Assembly (NCBI GenBank): GCA_040753835.1
Contig: JBFMDM010000005.1
Coordinates: 1-47,540, forward strand
Length of the DNA: 47,540 nucleotides
Reading direction: 5' to 3'
Origin: JACRIK01 sp040753835
Lineage (GTDB): Bacteria > Planctomycetota > MHYJ01 > JACQXL01
Below, one piece after another: positions 8,060-15,922 of this stretch (positions within the stretch are counted from its first letter, which is position 1; each line of letters begins with the position of its first letter). Made by a program: the position numbers and the translations under genes. The notes beneath the pieces are model-generated. The model saw only the letters and a program-made list of their open reading frames with translations, was not told the DNA's origin and searched no databases.

Positions 8060-8662
8060 ATGTACAGCAAAATCAGTCTGGAGAAATACCTGGAGATGAT
8101 AGCGGCGCCGACGGCCACGCCGGGCGGCGGGAGCGTCTCGGCCTATGCCGGAGCGCTGGGCGCAGCCCTGGGCCATATGGCCTGCGGCATCGCGCTCAAG
8201 AAGGTCCTGCCCCATTCGCATAATTCCGACACGCTGAAAGGAGCGCGGAAGATATTCCACCGGAATCATTCGGCGCTGCTGAAACTGGCCGAGGCGGACA
8301 GCGCGGCATACGATAAGGTCTGCCGTGCCTATAAACTCCCCCATCACTTCCTCAAACGCCGGCACGAGATTAACAAGGCGCTAAAATCCGCATCCGATGT
8401 GCCTTATCAGACAATGCTCCTGTCGCTGGAAAACCTTGACGAGATAGGAAATGTCCGCAAATTATTGCCGGTCCAGATACTCAGCGACATCAATGTGGCC
8501 GCCCTGCTCAGCAAGGCCGCCTATAACGGCGCCCGGCTTAATGTCATCGTCAACGTGGAATCACTTGCCGACAAGAAAATATCAAGAAAGATAGAAAAAG
8601 ACGTGGAAAAGGTGGAGCAGAAATTCGCCGAGACCATCCTCTGGCTGGATGATTGGATGTAA
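8060..8662 (+). CDS. Formiminotetrahydrofolate cyclodeaminase-like protein (FTCD_C / FchA family)
   Basis: A 200-aa all-helical protein matching the cyclodeaminase/methenyl-THF cyclohydrolase fold. It has the family's N-terminal signature TATPGGGSVSAYAGALGAAL, then the conserved AEADSAAYDKV helix and the DINVAALLSKAAYNGA helix near the end. The family converts formimino-THF to methenyl-THF with ammonia release, or, in acetogens, acts as methenyl-THF cyclohydrolase. Which reaction applies cannot be told from sequence. AAAGGAATATT precedes the ATG. It is separated from oadA by repeat C, so co-transcription is unclear. Confidence 0.88.
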   Translation: MYSKISLEKYLEMIAAPTATPGGGSVSAYAGALGAALGHMACGIALKKVLPHSHNSDTLKGARKIFHRNHSALLKLAEADSAAYDKVCRAYKLPHHFLKRRHEINKALKSASDVPYQTMLLSLENLDEIGNVRKLLPVQILSDINVAALLSKAAYNGARLNVIVNVESLADKKISRKIEKDVEKVEQKFAETILWLDDWM

Positions 8663-8737
8663 ACTGTCAGTCAGCCGGTTGGCCGGTCAGCCAGTCATTA
8701 TAAACTGGCCGACAGGCACACTGGCACAACCGATTTT

Positions 8738-9379
8738 ATGTGGCAGATAGAAAAAACAACCAAACGTTGCCAGGAATGCGACGCTATCATAGAGGTCAGC
8801 CGGCACTATTTCTCCGCGCTGTTCCCTAACCTGCCTGCGCCTGGCTGTGCCGGACTGGCGGCAGACAGGTCCGCAGGACAGGCAGGCCCAACCGACAAGG
8901 CAGGAGAGCCGCGGCTATTGCGCCGTGATTTCTGCGCCAATTGCTGGGAGAAACGGACCGCGGCCGGCGAAGAGACGCCGTTTTCATTCTGGCAGACCGT
9001 CATAGAGCCGCCGGCCGAACCGCCCAAGACCCCACGCGAGGTCCTGCTCAACTTCTTTGACAACCTTTTTAGGGAAGCGCCCGAAACGCCCGCGGCAGAA
9101 AACACGCCGGCGAAGCCGCAGCGAAGTCCCGATTATTTCGGGGCGCCGCCATCAGACACCCGCCTGAAATTACAGGTCAAGTATCTCTTCGCCCTGATTC
9201 TGATGCGCAAGAAACTGCTGCGCCTGAAAAGCCCGCTTACTAAAGACAATATCCGCTATCTGGTCTTGGAACGGTTCTCGGATGCCAAGGTGTACGAGGT
9301 AGCAGAGGTAAACATCTCGGATGCGGAACTGGACTCCCTGAGAAATGAATTCTCCCAACTCTTTGAGTTCAGGATATAG
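8738..9379 (+). CDS. Unknown protein with split zinc-ribbon-like CxxC pairs
   Basis: 213 aa, not recognised as a named family. CQEC near the N-terminus and FCANCW about 55 residues later suggest a zinc ribbon whose knuckles are separated by translated repeat (8830-8910, CCTGCCTG/CAGGCAGG words encoding Pro/Ala/Gly-rich residues). The C-terminal part (about residues 140-213) is a conserved-looking helical region: YLFALILMRKKLLRLK, then YLVLERFSDAKVYEVAEV. A second palindrome (CCCGATTATTTCGGGG, about 9128-9143) lies in frame. Both insertions are in low-complexity linkers, which fits a real gene that tolerates repeats. No membrane segment or signal peptide is visible. Confidence 0.75.
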   Translation: MWQIEKTTKRCQECDAIIEVSRHYFSALFPNLPAPGCAGLAADRSAGQAGPTDKAGEPRLLRRDFCANCWEKRTAAGEETPFSFWQTVIEPPAEPPKTPREVLLNFFDNLFREAPETPAAENTPAKPQRSPDYFGAPPSDTRLKLQVKYLFALILMRKKLLRLKSPLTKDNIRYLVLERFSDAKVYEVAEVNISDAELDSLRNEFSQLFEFRI

Positions 9380-9414
9380 CCCATTTGCCACTTAGAGCGT
9401 CTAACATAATGAAA

Positions 9415-9470
9415 CCACAGATTACACAGATTTCGCAGATTTTAATCCGTGTAATCGGTGGAATCTGTGG
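9415..9470. repeat. Interspersed repeat A, complete copy with inverted ends
   Basis: A 56-base element with perfect 9-bp ends, CCACAGATT and AATCTGTGG, between the convergent genes at 8738 and pilT. It shows the full form of repeat family A: two inverted halves of CACAGATTACACAGATT type. No T-run follows, so it is not an obvious intrinsic terminator. Confidence 0.75.
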
Positions 9471-9516
9471 CTCGCTATCGCGGTCTCTGCGGAGTTCCGG
9501 TTCTTTTTTTTAGGGG

Positions 9517-10635
9517 CTATTTAATCTTAAAATCCATATCCGAGGCGTCGCCTCTGGTGATGCCGCGCAGTTCCAGTTTCAGTTCGTCCGGCCGGTCTGC
9601 AAATGCCAGGGCGTCTTCCACGCTGATGAAATTGTTCTGGTAGAGGTATTTCAGCGACTGGTTGAATGTCTGCGTTCCGTAATAGGTATTGCCGTCTTTC
9701 AACGCATCGTATATTTCCCGGGTCTTGCCTTCATAGAGTTGGTCCTTGATGGTCGGCGTGGAGAGCAGTATCTCGGCGGCCGGAATCATTCCCTTGCCGT
9801 CATGCCGGGCTATCAAACGTTGTGAAATCACGCCCTGCAGAAGCAGCGACAACTGCTGGCGCAGGAGCCCGTGCTGGTGCGGCGGGAAAAAATTGATAAT
9901 CCGCTCCACGGTCTGGAATGCATTGATGCTGTGCAGGGTGCTGATGACCAGGTGTCCGGTCTCGGCCGCACTGATGGCCGCCTCCATCGTGTCCTTGTCG
10001 CGCATCTCGCCTATCATAATGATATCCGGGCTTTCCCGGACCGCATGCTTCAGCGCCGAGGTGAATGAATAGGTGTCAATTCCCAATTCACGCTGGTCAA
10101 TCAGCGACTTCTCGTCTATAAAAAGGTATTCTATCGGGTCTTCCACGGTGATTATGTGCTTGCGCCAGTTCTTGTTGATGTAATTAAGCAATGCCGCAAT
10201 GGTCGTGGATTTGCCGCTGCCCGCAATGCCCGTGACAATGACCAGCCCGCGGGTTACCGTGGCCAGTTTCTGGAGCGGCTTCATCGGCAGTCCCAGTTCC
10301 TCAAGAAGCGGGATATTGGAGCGGATATAACGCATCACCATTCCGATATAGCCCTTCTGCCTGAAGATATTGACCCTGAACCGGCCCAGTCCGAAGATTT
10401 CGTAGGCCGTGTCCGCCTCGCCTGACTCCACAAACTTCTGCCGCAGTTTCTCGGTGGTGATTTCCAGGAAGAGTTTCTCCACCATCTCGGGCGTAAGCGG
10501 AAAGGTCTGGGGCAGTGTTTCCAGCCGGCCGGCCACCCGGACGATGGGCGGCGCGCCTACCTTGATGAACAGGTCCGAGGCGTTCTTCGCCACCACGGCC
10601 GCAAATAATCCCTTGACGTCTATATCTTTCTGCAT
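9517..10635 (-). CDS. pilT: PilT-type twitching motility ATPase
   Basis: A 372-aa hexameric ATPase of the GspE/PilT family that powers type IV pilus retraction. It shows the N-terminal PAS-like domain (SDLFIKVGAPPIVRVAG), Walker A GIAGSGKST (from residue 136), the Asp box (ITVEDPIEYLF), Walker B (SPDIIMIGEMRD) and the His box (ETGHLVISTLHSI). The usual PTGSGKS is replaced by IAGSGKS; it could be the PilU paralogue. No other pilus gene is in the window. AAAGGATTGTT gives a good Shine-Dalgarno. Confidence 0.92.
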   Translation of the reverse strand: MQKDIDVKGLFAAVVAKNASDLFIKVGAPPIVRVAGRLETLPQTFPLTPEMVEKLFLEITTEKLRQKFVESGEADTAYEIFGLGRFRVNIFRQKGYIGMVMRYIRSNIPLLEELGLPMKPLQKLATVTRGLVIVTGIAGSGKSTTIAALLNYINKNWRKHIITVEDPIEYLFIDEKSLIDQRELGIDTYSFTSALKHAVRESPDIIMIGEMRDKDTMEAAISAAETGHLVISTLHSINAFQTVERIINFFPPHQHGLLRQQLSLLLQGVISQRLIARHDGKGMIPAAEILLSTPTIKDQLYEGKTREIYDALKDGNTYYGTQTFNQSLKYLYQNNFISVEDALAFADRPDELKLELRGITRGDASDMDFKIK

Positions 10636-10657
10636 AACAATCCTTTCTGATAATCGG

Positions 10658-11059
10658 TTATCGGTAATCAGTCATCGGTAATCGGTGTGAGCAAAACTCA
10701 TTTGCATTGACCATCATTGAGTTTAACATTTTGCCAACAGAAGTATAATGTTCCAACCAACCATTGACTTGAGTCGGTGATAGATAACTACAATCAAGGG
10801 CGGTTTCAATCCAATGTTGTGTTTCCTGCTGTTCCCCATCGGCATCCGTTAACTTGCTGACAAAGTGTTTCTCATACCGACGTTTAGCCCATGCCTCGGC
10901 AATTTGGGAGCCGACGGAACGCGATGAGCGTCTAATCTGGTCAGTCAGTGAATACATTTCTTCTCTGGGGAACTTCTTGGATACTTCATAAATTTCCCGT
11001 GATAACTGTCGGGCTAATTTATATACCTCTAAATCCCGCAAACTCTTTGCATGAACCAT
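10658..11059 (-). CDS. Four-helix-bundle protein (23S rRNA intervening-sequence type)
   Basis: 133 aa. The signature LRDLEVYKLARQLSREIYEVSKKFP, split here as LRDLEVYKLARQ and IYEVSKKFP, then LTDQIRRSSRSVGSQIAEAWAKR, is typical of the TIGR02436/IVP family first seen in insertions of 23S rRNA genes; free-standing copies are common and their function is unknown. The second signature segment spans about residues 39-61. AAAGGAGAGAAGAAT precedes the ATG. Its stop codon and last residues (RLPMTDYR) lie in or beside the left inverted repeat (10663-10686), and a matching copy lies just upstream of its start (11075-11098). It sits between pilT and uvrA, same strand, so it could be a passenger unit that inserted into that intergenic space. 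Confidence 0.9.
   Translation of the reverse strand: MVHAKSLRDLEVYKLARQLSREIYEVSKKFPREEMYSLTDQIRRSSRSVGSQIAEAWAKRRYEKHFVSKLTDADGEQQETQHWIETALDCSYLSPTQVNGWLEHYTSVGKMLNSMMVNANEFCSHRLPMTDYR
10663..10686. repeat. Inverted repeat, left side of four-helix-bundle gene
   Basis: This 24-base sequence is, in reverse complement, identical at 23 of 24 positions to 11075-11098. It encodes the last residues of the four-helix-bundle protein. The pair brackets the gene like the termini of a small mobile unit. Confidence 0.7.
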
Positions 11060-11074
11060 ATTCTTCTCTCCTTT

Positions 11075-11098
11075 ACCGATTACTGATGACTGATTACC
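11075..11098. repeat. Inverted repeat, right side of four-helix-bundle gene
   Basis: Partner of 10663-10686 (23 of 24 bases match in inverted orientation). Built of the words ATTACCGATGAC / ATTACTGATGAC. It lies between the uvrA stop and the four-helix-bundle start. Confidence 0.7.
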
Positions 11099-11115
11099 GA
11101 TGACCGGAACCTGTA

Positions 11116-14091
11116 TTATAGATATTTTCTTAATATTCGTCCAGTATAAGACCGTTCATTCTTTGCCACCTCTTCCGGCGTGCCTGAAGCGACCACCTGG
11201 CCGCCTTCGTCGCCGCCTTCGGGCCCCAGGTCAATGATATAATCCGCCATCTTGATGACATTCATATTATGCTCTATGACCACCACGCTGTTGCCCCGGT
11301 CCACCAGCCGGTTGAGGACGTTGAGCAGTTTGTTGATGTCGGAGAAATGCAATCCGGTAGTCGGCTCATCCAGTATGTAGAGCGTCTTACTGGTCGCTGA
11401 CTTGCCCAGTTCGGCTGACAATTTGATTCTCTGCGCCTCGCCGCCTGAAAGCGTGGTGCTGGACTGGCCCAGGGCGATATAGCCCAGACCAACATTATCA
11501 AGGGTCTTGAGAATCCGCACGATATGCGGGAAATTCTGGAAGAAATCCACGGCTGCCGAGACCTCCATCTCCAGGACGTCCGCGATATTTTTGCCCCGGT
11601 AGGTGATGTCCAGGGTCTCGCGGTTATACCTCTTGCCCTTGCATTGTTCGCAGGTGATATAGACGTCCGGCAGAAAATGCATCTCAATGAGTTTGGTGCC
11701 CTGGCCATGGCATCCGGCGCAACGCCCGGCCTTGAGGTTGAAACTGAACCGGCCGGACTGGTAGCCGCGCAGCCGGGCCTCCTTGGTCAGCGTAAAGACC
11801 TTGCGCACCTCGTCAAACACGCCCGTATATGTGGCCGGGTTGGAACGCGGCGTCCGGCCGATGGGCGACTGGTCTATGATGATGACCTTGTCAATGTGTT
11901 CGGTGCCGAGAATATCCTCACATTCGCCGGCCCTAATCCGGCTCCGGTAAATCTTCTTCATCAATCCCTTGTACAGGATTTCATTGACCAACGTGCTTTT
12001 CCCAGAGCCGGATACGCCGGTCACGCAGGTAAAACATCCCAGCGGGAAATGGACGTTGATATCCTTCAGGTTGAACTCCCTGGCCTTGGTTATACTCAGC
12101 CAATGTTTTTCTAATTTCTCATTCTTGTTCCTGGCGGCAGCCGGCTGGGGAAATAAATCCCGGCTGAACCGCCTCTGCTTGGGCACCTCTATGCGCAGTT
12201 TGTCGGTTAGGTATTGCAGGGTCAAGGAATGGTTGTTATTGTTTTCTCCTGAGGTTCCGTTAGGCGGTTTTCCGGAGTTATTGTTATTTGTTATCTTACC
12301 ATTTAATGCATCCTTGGTCGGTCCGGCGACAATCACCTGTCCGCCCCGGCTTCCGGCGCCAGGACCAACGTCTATCAGGAAATCGGACGCCCTGATGGTA
12401 TCCTCGTCGTGCTCCACCACAATCACCGTATTGCCCAGGTTCTTGAGTTTGGTCAGGGTATTAAGCAGACGCTGGTTATCGCGCTGGTGCAGACCGATGG
12501 TCGGCTCGTCCAGGACATAGCAGACCCCAACCAGTCCTGAGCCGACCTGCGAGGCCAGGCGAATCCGCTGCGCCTCGCCGCCTGAGAGCGTCAAACTGCG
12601 CCGGTCCAGGGTCAGATATGATAGTCCAACGTCTATCAGGAACGAGAGCCGGTTCTTGACCTCCTTTAACGCCATCTGGCCGATGAGCGCCTGCTCCGCG
12701 GTCAAGGTGAGTTTGTCAAAGAAGTGGAAGGCGTCCTTGACCGACATCTGGATGACCTCGTTAATATTTTTACCGCCGATGCGCACGGCCAGGGGCTCGG
12801 GCTTCAAGCGCGCGCCTTTGCAGACCGGGCAGGAAAGTTCGCTCATATACGAATGGATGCGGCGCTTGACCCCTTCACTCTGGGTCTTATAGAACCGGTT
12901 CTCCAAATCCGGTATCACGCCGGTAAAACTCTGTTTGTATCTGGACTCGTCCTGCGCCGTGGTGCCGAACATCAGGATTTGTTTCTTGTCTTCGGGCAGG
13001 TTGTAAAACGGCGTATCCATATCAATGCCGAAATCAGCGCAGAATTCCTTGATGACGTAGGAGTAGTAGATGGCCATCCGGTGCCCGGACTTGCGCCAGG
13101 CCTCTATGGCGCCGTTGGACAGCGAAAGCGACTTGTCCGGCACTATCAGGTCCAGGTCAAGTTCCATCCGGGTGCCCAGTCCGTTACAGCGCGGGCAGGC
13201 GCCGTAGGGCGAATTGAACGAAAATATCCGCGGGCTCAGTTCCGCCAAACTTATCTGGCAGTCCGGACAGGCAAAGTGCTCCGAGAATACCAGGTCTGAA
13301 AACCTCTTACCCTGCGGCTGGTGCGAGATGATGACCAGTCCTTCGCCCAGCCGTAGCGCGGTCTCAACCGAATCGGCCAGCCGGCTCTTTTCCAGGCCGA
13401 TGGGCTCATGGGGTCCAGCAATATCCTTCCTTTCCCATCCCGCATTAGCGGGAACGGTCAGCCGGTCTATGACTATCTCAATATTATGCCGCTTGTATTT
13501 ATCCAGTTTGGGAAGAGATGAGCCGAGTTCAATGACCCGGTTATCCACCCGGACGCGGACAAAACCGTTGCGCCGGATGCGCTCAAAGACATCGCGGTGC
13601 TCGCCCTTCTTGCCCCTGATAACGGGTGAAAGGATGACGATGCGCGAATTGGCCGGGAAGCCCTGGAGGTGCTGGATAATGGCTTGAGCGGACTGGCGCA
13701 CGATGGGCTTATTGCACTTGGGGCAGAAGGGCTCGCCTAACCGGGCGAAAATCACGCGCAGGTAATCGTAAATCTCGGTGGTCGTGGCGACAATAGAACG
13801 TGGCGTGCCGGTCCCGCCGCGCTGTTCTATGGAGATGGTGGGCGGCAGGCCTTCTATCAACTCCACGTCCGGCTTGGCAATCTGCTCTAAGAACTGCCGG
13901 GCGTAGGCAGAGAGCGATTCTATATAGCGTCTCTGGCCCTCGGCATAGAGCGTATCAAAGGCCAGCGAGGTCTTGCCAGAGCCGGAAACGCCGGTCACCA
14001 CGATGAGTTTATCGCGCGGGATATCAAGATTGATATTCCTGAGATTATGCTCCTTCGCCCCGCGGATTGAGATGTAACCAGAATGGTTCAT
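11116..14091 (-). CDS. uvrA: Excinuclease ABC subunit A
   Basis: A 991-aa ABC ATPase dimer that recognises bulky DNA lesions and loads UvrB in nucleotide excision repair. It has two nucleotide-binding domains: Walker A GVSGSGKTSLAFD with signature LSGGEAQRIRLASQ and DEPTIGLHQRD, and Walker A GVSGSGKSTLVNE with LSGGEAQRIKLSAE and DEPTTGLHFSD. The zinc modules are CPDC...CPRC and CPVC in the first half and CAGC...CEQC in the second. It is about 50 residues longer than typical. An Asn-rich stretch (around 12240-12300) sits in the linker before the second ATPase, and a palindrome at 13438-13453 adds a short insert. The start at 14091 has GGGGA upstream. The tandem array at 14221-14700 lies in its upstream region. 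Confidence 0.97.
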   Translation of the reverse strand: MNHSGYISIRGAKEHNLRNINLDIPRDKLIVVTGVSGSGKTSLAFDTLYAEGQRRYIESLSAYARQFLEQIAKPDVELIEGLPPTISIEQRGGTGTPRSIVATTTEIYDYLRVIFARLGEPFCPKCNKPIVRQSAQAIIQHLQGFPANSRIVILSPVIRGKKGEHRDVFERIRRNGFVRVRVDNRVIELGSSLPKLDKYKRHNIEIVIDRLTVPANAGWERKDIAGPHEPIGLEKSRLADSVETALRLGEGLVIISHQPQGKRFSDLVFSEHFACPDCQISLAELSPRIFSFNSPYGACPRCNGLGTRMELDLDLIVPDKSLSLSNGAIEAWRKSGHRMAIYYSYVIKEFCADFGIDMDTPFYNLPEDKKQILMFGTTAQDESRYKQSFTGVIPDLENRFYKTQSEGVKRRIHSYMSELSCPVCKGARLKPEPLAVRIGGKNINEVIQMSVKDAFHFFDKLTLTAEQALIGQMALKEVKNRLSFLIDVGLSYLTLDRRSLTLSGGEAQRIRLASQVGSGLVGVCYVLDEPTIGLHQRDNQRLLNTLTKLKNLGNTVIVVEHDEDTIRASDFLIDVGPGAGSRGGQVIVAGPTKDALNGKITNNNNSGKPPNGTSGENNNNHSLTLQYLTDKLRIEVPKQRRFSRDLFPQPAAARNKNEKLEKHWLSITKAREFNLKDINVHFPLGCFTCVTGVSGSGKSTLVNEILYKGLMKKIYRSRIRAGECEDILGTEHIDKVIIIDQSPIGRTPRSNPATYTGVFDEVRKVFTLTKEARLRGYQSGRFSFNLKAGRCAGCHGQGTKLIEMHFLPDVYITCEQCKGKRYNRETLDITYRGKNIADVLEMEVSAAVDFFQNFPHIVRILKTLDNVGLGYIALGQSSTTLSGGEAQRIKLSAELGKSATSKTLYILDEPTTGLHFSDINKLLNVLNRLVDRGNSVVVIEHNMNVIKMADYIIDLGPEGGDEGGQVVASGTPEEVAKNERSYTGRILRKYL
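13438..13453. repeat. In-frame palindrome inside uvrA
   Basis: TCCCGC-ATTA-GCGGGA. Same 6-bp stem as in pheS and cusB; translated as VPANAG in UvrA. Confidence 0.6.
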
Positions 14092-14220
14092 AATTTAGTC
14101 CCCTATAGAAGGGATGGTCTATATAGGCCTATCAGAAAAACAGGCACTGAACTAATCCGGTATGATACATTATTCTGGTAATCGTGTCTATGTTTGGGAG
14201 AATTTTTCTTCAGGGGGTGG

Positions 14221-14700
14221 GAGGTATCGTATCCCTCACGGACGGGTATGGTATGCCTCACGGGTAGGTATGGTATCCTACATAGATGGGTAAGGTATTA
14301 TCCACGGGGAGATATGGTATCCGTCACGGATGGGTATGGTATCCGTCAGGCAGGGGTAGGGTATCCCCTAATGGGGGATACCATATCCACTATTGGGGTA
14401 TAGGGTCTTCCGGCCGGGAGATATGGTATCATCCACGGGTGGTTATGGTATGCTCCAGGGGTAGGTATGGTATCCTACATAGATGGGTAAGGTATTATCC
14501 ACGGGGAGATATGGTATCCGTCACGGATGGGTATGGTATCCATCAGGCAGGGGTGGGGTATCCCCTAATGGGGGATACCATATCCACTATCGTGGGATAG
14601 GGTCTTCGGTCTGGGAGATATGGTATCCTGCACCAAGGAGTATGGTATCCTGCATAGGGGGGTAGGGTATCCTCTGTCCGGGGGTAGGGTATCCCCTACC
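14221..14700. repeat. Complex tandem array with GGTATGGTATCC core
   Basis: About 22 degenerate units of 18-26 bases, most containing GGGTATGGTATCC or GGGTAGGGTATCC, fill the space between uvrA and the zinc-finger gene. A higher-order unit is superimposed: the block from about 14262 recurs from about 14459 with an exact 197-base offset (for example CATAGATGGGTAAGGTATTA at 14281 and 14478). Each large block contains one inverted unit (GGGGGATACCATATCC), so local hairpins can form. Overlapping open frames exist on the + strand (14194-14665) but only because the repeats lack stops; 197 is not a multiple of three and there is no coding signal. Confidence 0.85.
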
Positions 14701-14711
14701 TGGAGACACCC

Positions 14712-15209
14712 CTATTGGTTATTCCGGCGCAAAAATGCGTAGGCGTCCTTGCCGGATAAACTTAAGCCCAGTTTTTTCTCATTGGTCAGCCAGGACATCC
14801 CGCTGATGGATGAGGCAAACCCGATTTCCTTGACCATATCGTCTATCCGGGCCTTGTGGTCCGGGAACTTTTTGAGATAGTTATAGACCAGTCCGGCCGT
14901 GGAGCCGAATTCCCATTCCGCGTTTAGGATTTTCTCGCCATGGGGCGTAACCCGGCAGGTGGGCGAGGCGTGCAACTTGGCCATAAACTCCTCAAAGTGT
15001 TTTTTGGCCTCGGGTGTGGAATCGTATTCTTTTGCGCGCAGGACCGAGACCGTTGCCCTGGCCTCTCTGGCATATTTCTGGCACTTTCCGCAAGCAGATA
15101 GATGCCCGAACAACTCGTCCTTACTCATCTGGATATCCTGGCCTAAGGCATAGTCATTTATTGCCATCTCATACTTCTTGCACTTATTTCTTGCATTTGC
15201 GGTCTTCAT
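14712..15209 (-). CDS. Zinc-finger, winged-helix protein; anti-sigma-like
   Basis: 165 aa. C10, H36, C40 and C43 form the zf-HC2/ZAS-type site (HLSACGKC) of anti-sigma factors. The C-terminal part (about residues 105-155, AGLVYNYLKKF ... MSWLTNEKKLGL) looks like a DUF2582-type winged helix, so the protein may bind DNA as well as the sigma factor. No transmembrane segment is visible, so it would be cytosolic. It follows the sigma factor gene (67-base gap, filled by repeat) at the distal end of the efflux operon. AGGAGGTGAGC lies directly before the ATG. The pairing with the adjacent sigma factor is inferred from gene order. Confidence 0.75.
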   Translation of the reverse strand: MKTANARNKCKKYEMAINDYALGQDIQMSKDELFGHLSACGKCQKYAREARATVSVLRAKEYDSTPEAKKHFEEFMAKLHASPTCRVTPHGEKILNAEWEFGSTAGLVYNYLKKFPDHKARIDDMVKEIGFASSISGMSWLTNEKKLGLSLSGKDAYAFLRRNNQ

Positions 15210-15230
15210 AGCTCACCTCCTGAATATTCA

Positions 15231-15297
15231 CCACAAAGGCACAAAGACACCAAGATTTAATCTGTGCAATCTGTGTCTATCTGCGTTTATCTGTGGC
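15231..15297. repeat. Composite repeat A/B between sigma factor and zinc-finger gene
   Basis: Starts CCACAAAGGCACAAAGACACC (B-like) and ends with GTCTATCTGCGTTTATCTGTGG (A-like). The sigma factor stop and last codons (IRATDKRR) are encoded by the A part, so repeat insertion replaced the original 3' end or supplied a stop. Confidence 0.7.
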
Positions 15298-15903
15298 TCT
15301 GATTTTCTCTGTAATACGATACACTTTTTTGCTGATGGAATCAACAGATTTATATTGGGAATATTCCGGCAGTTTGAGGATGTCCTTGTATTTCATCCGG
15401 ACCGATAATTGCAGTAGTTTGACCTCATCGGGTTTAAGGCCCTTAAAAGCCCGTTCCAATTTCATCCGGGCATACTCGGTCTCATCCGGTTCTAAATTAG
15501 TTCTGAATAGTATATTTTCCTCAGGGTTTGTCTGGTCGTCAGACGGCGGGAATGCATGGGAGAACGGGATATGCAGGCGTCTGCGCTTCTTATCGGCATT
15601 AAGGATTTCCAGTTTAGCGATAGCGAAGAGCCAGGCCGAGAACGAGCCCGGGCCTTTGGAGGCAAAGCCGCCATCTTTGGGGTCGCGTCTCAAGCCCTCG
15701 CAGGCCTTCAGGAATATCTCGTCCCTGACCTCTAACAGATAATCCCGGTCCTGGCTGAAGAACGAATTATCAGAGAGAAAGGCCAGGAGGTAAGAAAGGT
15801 ATCTGCTGAATAAGGTATCAAGAGCGGAGTTCTCGCCAGAACGGTATGACTCAACCAGTTGCTCATCCTGTAAGGACTCATCGGTGTAATGGGTAAAACT
15901 CAC
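15277..15903 (-). CDS. RNA polymerase sigma-70 family factor (ECF-like)
   Basis: 208 aa. Region 2 is recognisable (LVESYRSGENSALDTLFSRY ... FSAWLFAIAKLEILNADKKRR), and region 4 is a helix-turn-helix near FKGLKPDEVKLLQLSVRMKYKDI. The segment from 90 to 125 between the domains is short, as in ECF sigmas. The start is GTG at 15903 with AAGAG upstream; it begins 19 bases after the efflux pump gene stops, so it is probably transcribed with it. The following zinc-finger gene is the likely anti-sigma partner. Position at the end of a metal-efflux operon suggests a metal- or envelope-stress regulon, which is inference. Confidence 0.85.
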   Translation of the reverse strand: MSFTHYTDESLQDEQLVESYRSGENSALDTLFSRYLSYLLAFLSDNSFFSQDRDYLLEVRDEIFLKACEGLRRDPKDGGFASKGPGSFSAWLFAIAKLEILNADKKRRRLHIPFSHAFPPSDDQTNPEENILFRTNLEPDETEYARMKLERAFKGLKPDEVKLLQLSVRMKYKDILKLPEYSQYKSVDSISKKVYRITEKIRATDKRR

Positions 15904-15922
15904 GGCTACTCTTTTCTATGAT

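Noticed and set aside
14194..14665. Three overlapping + strand ORFs rich in GYGI/VSVTDG
   Set aside because: They are translations of a non-coding tandem array whose 197-base period is not a multiple of three; no Shine-Dalgarno and no independent coding signal.
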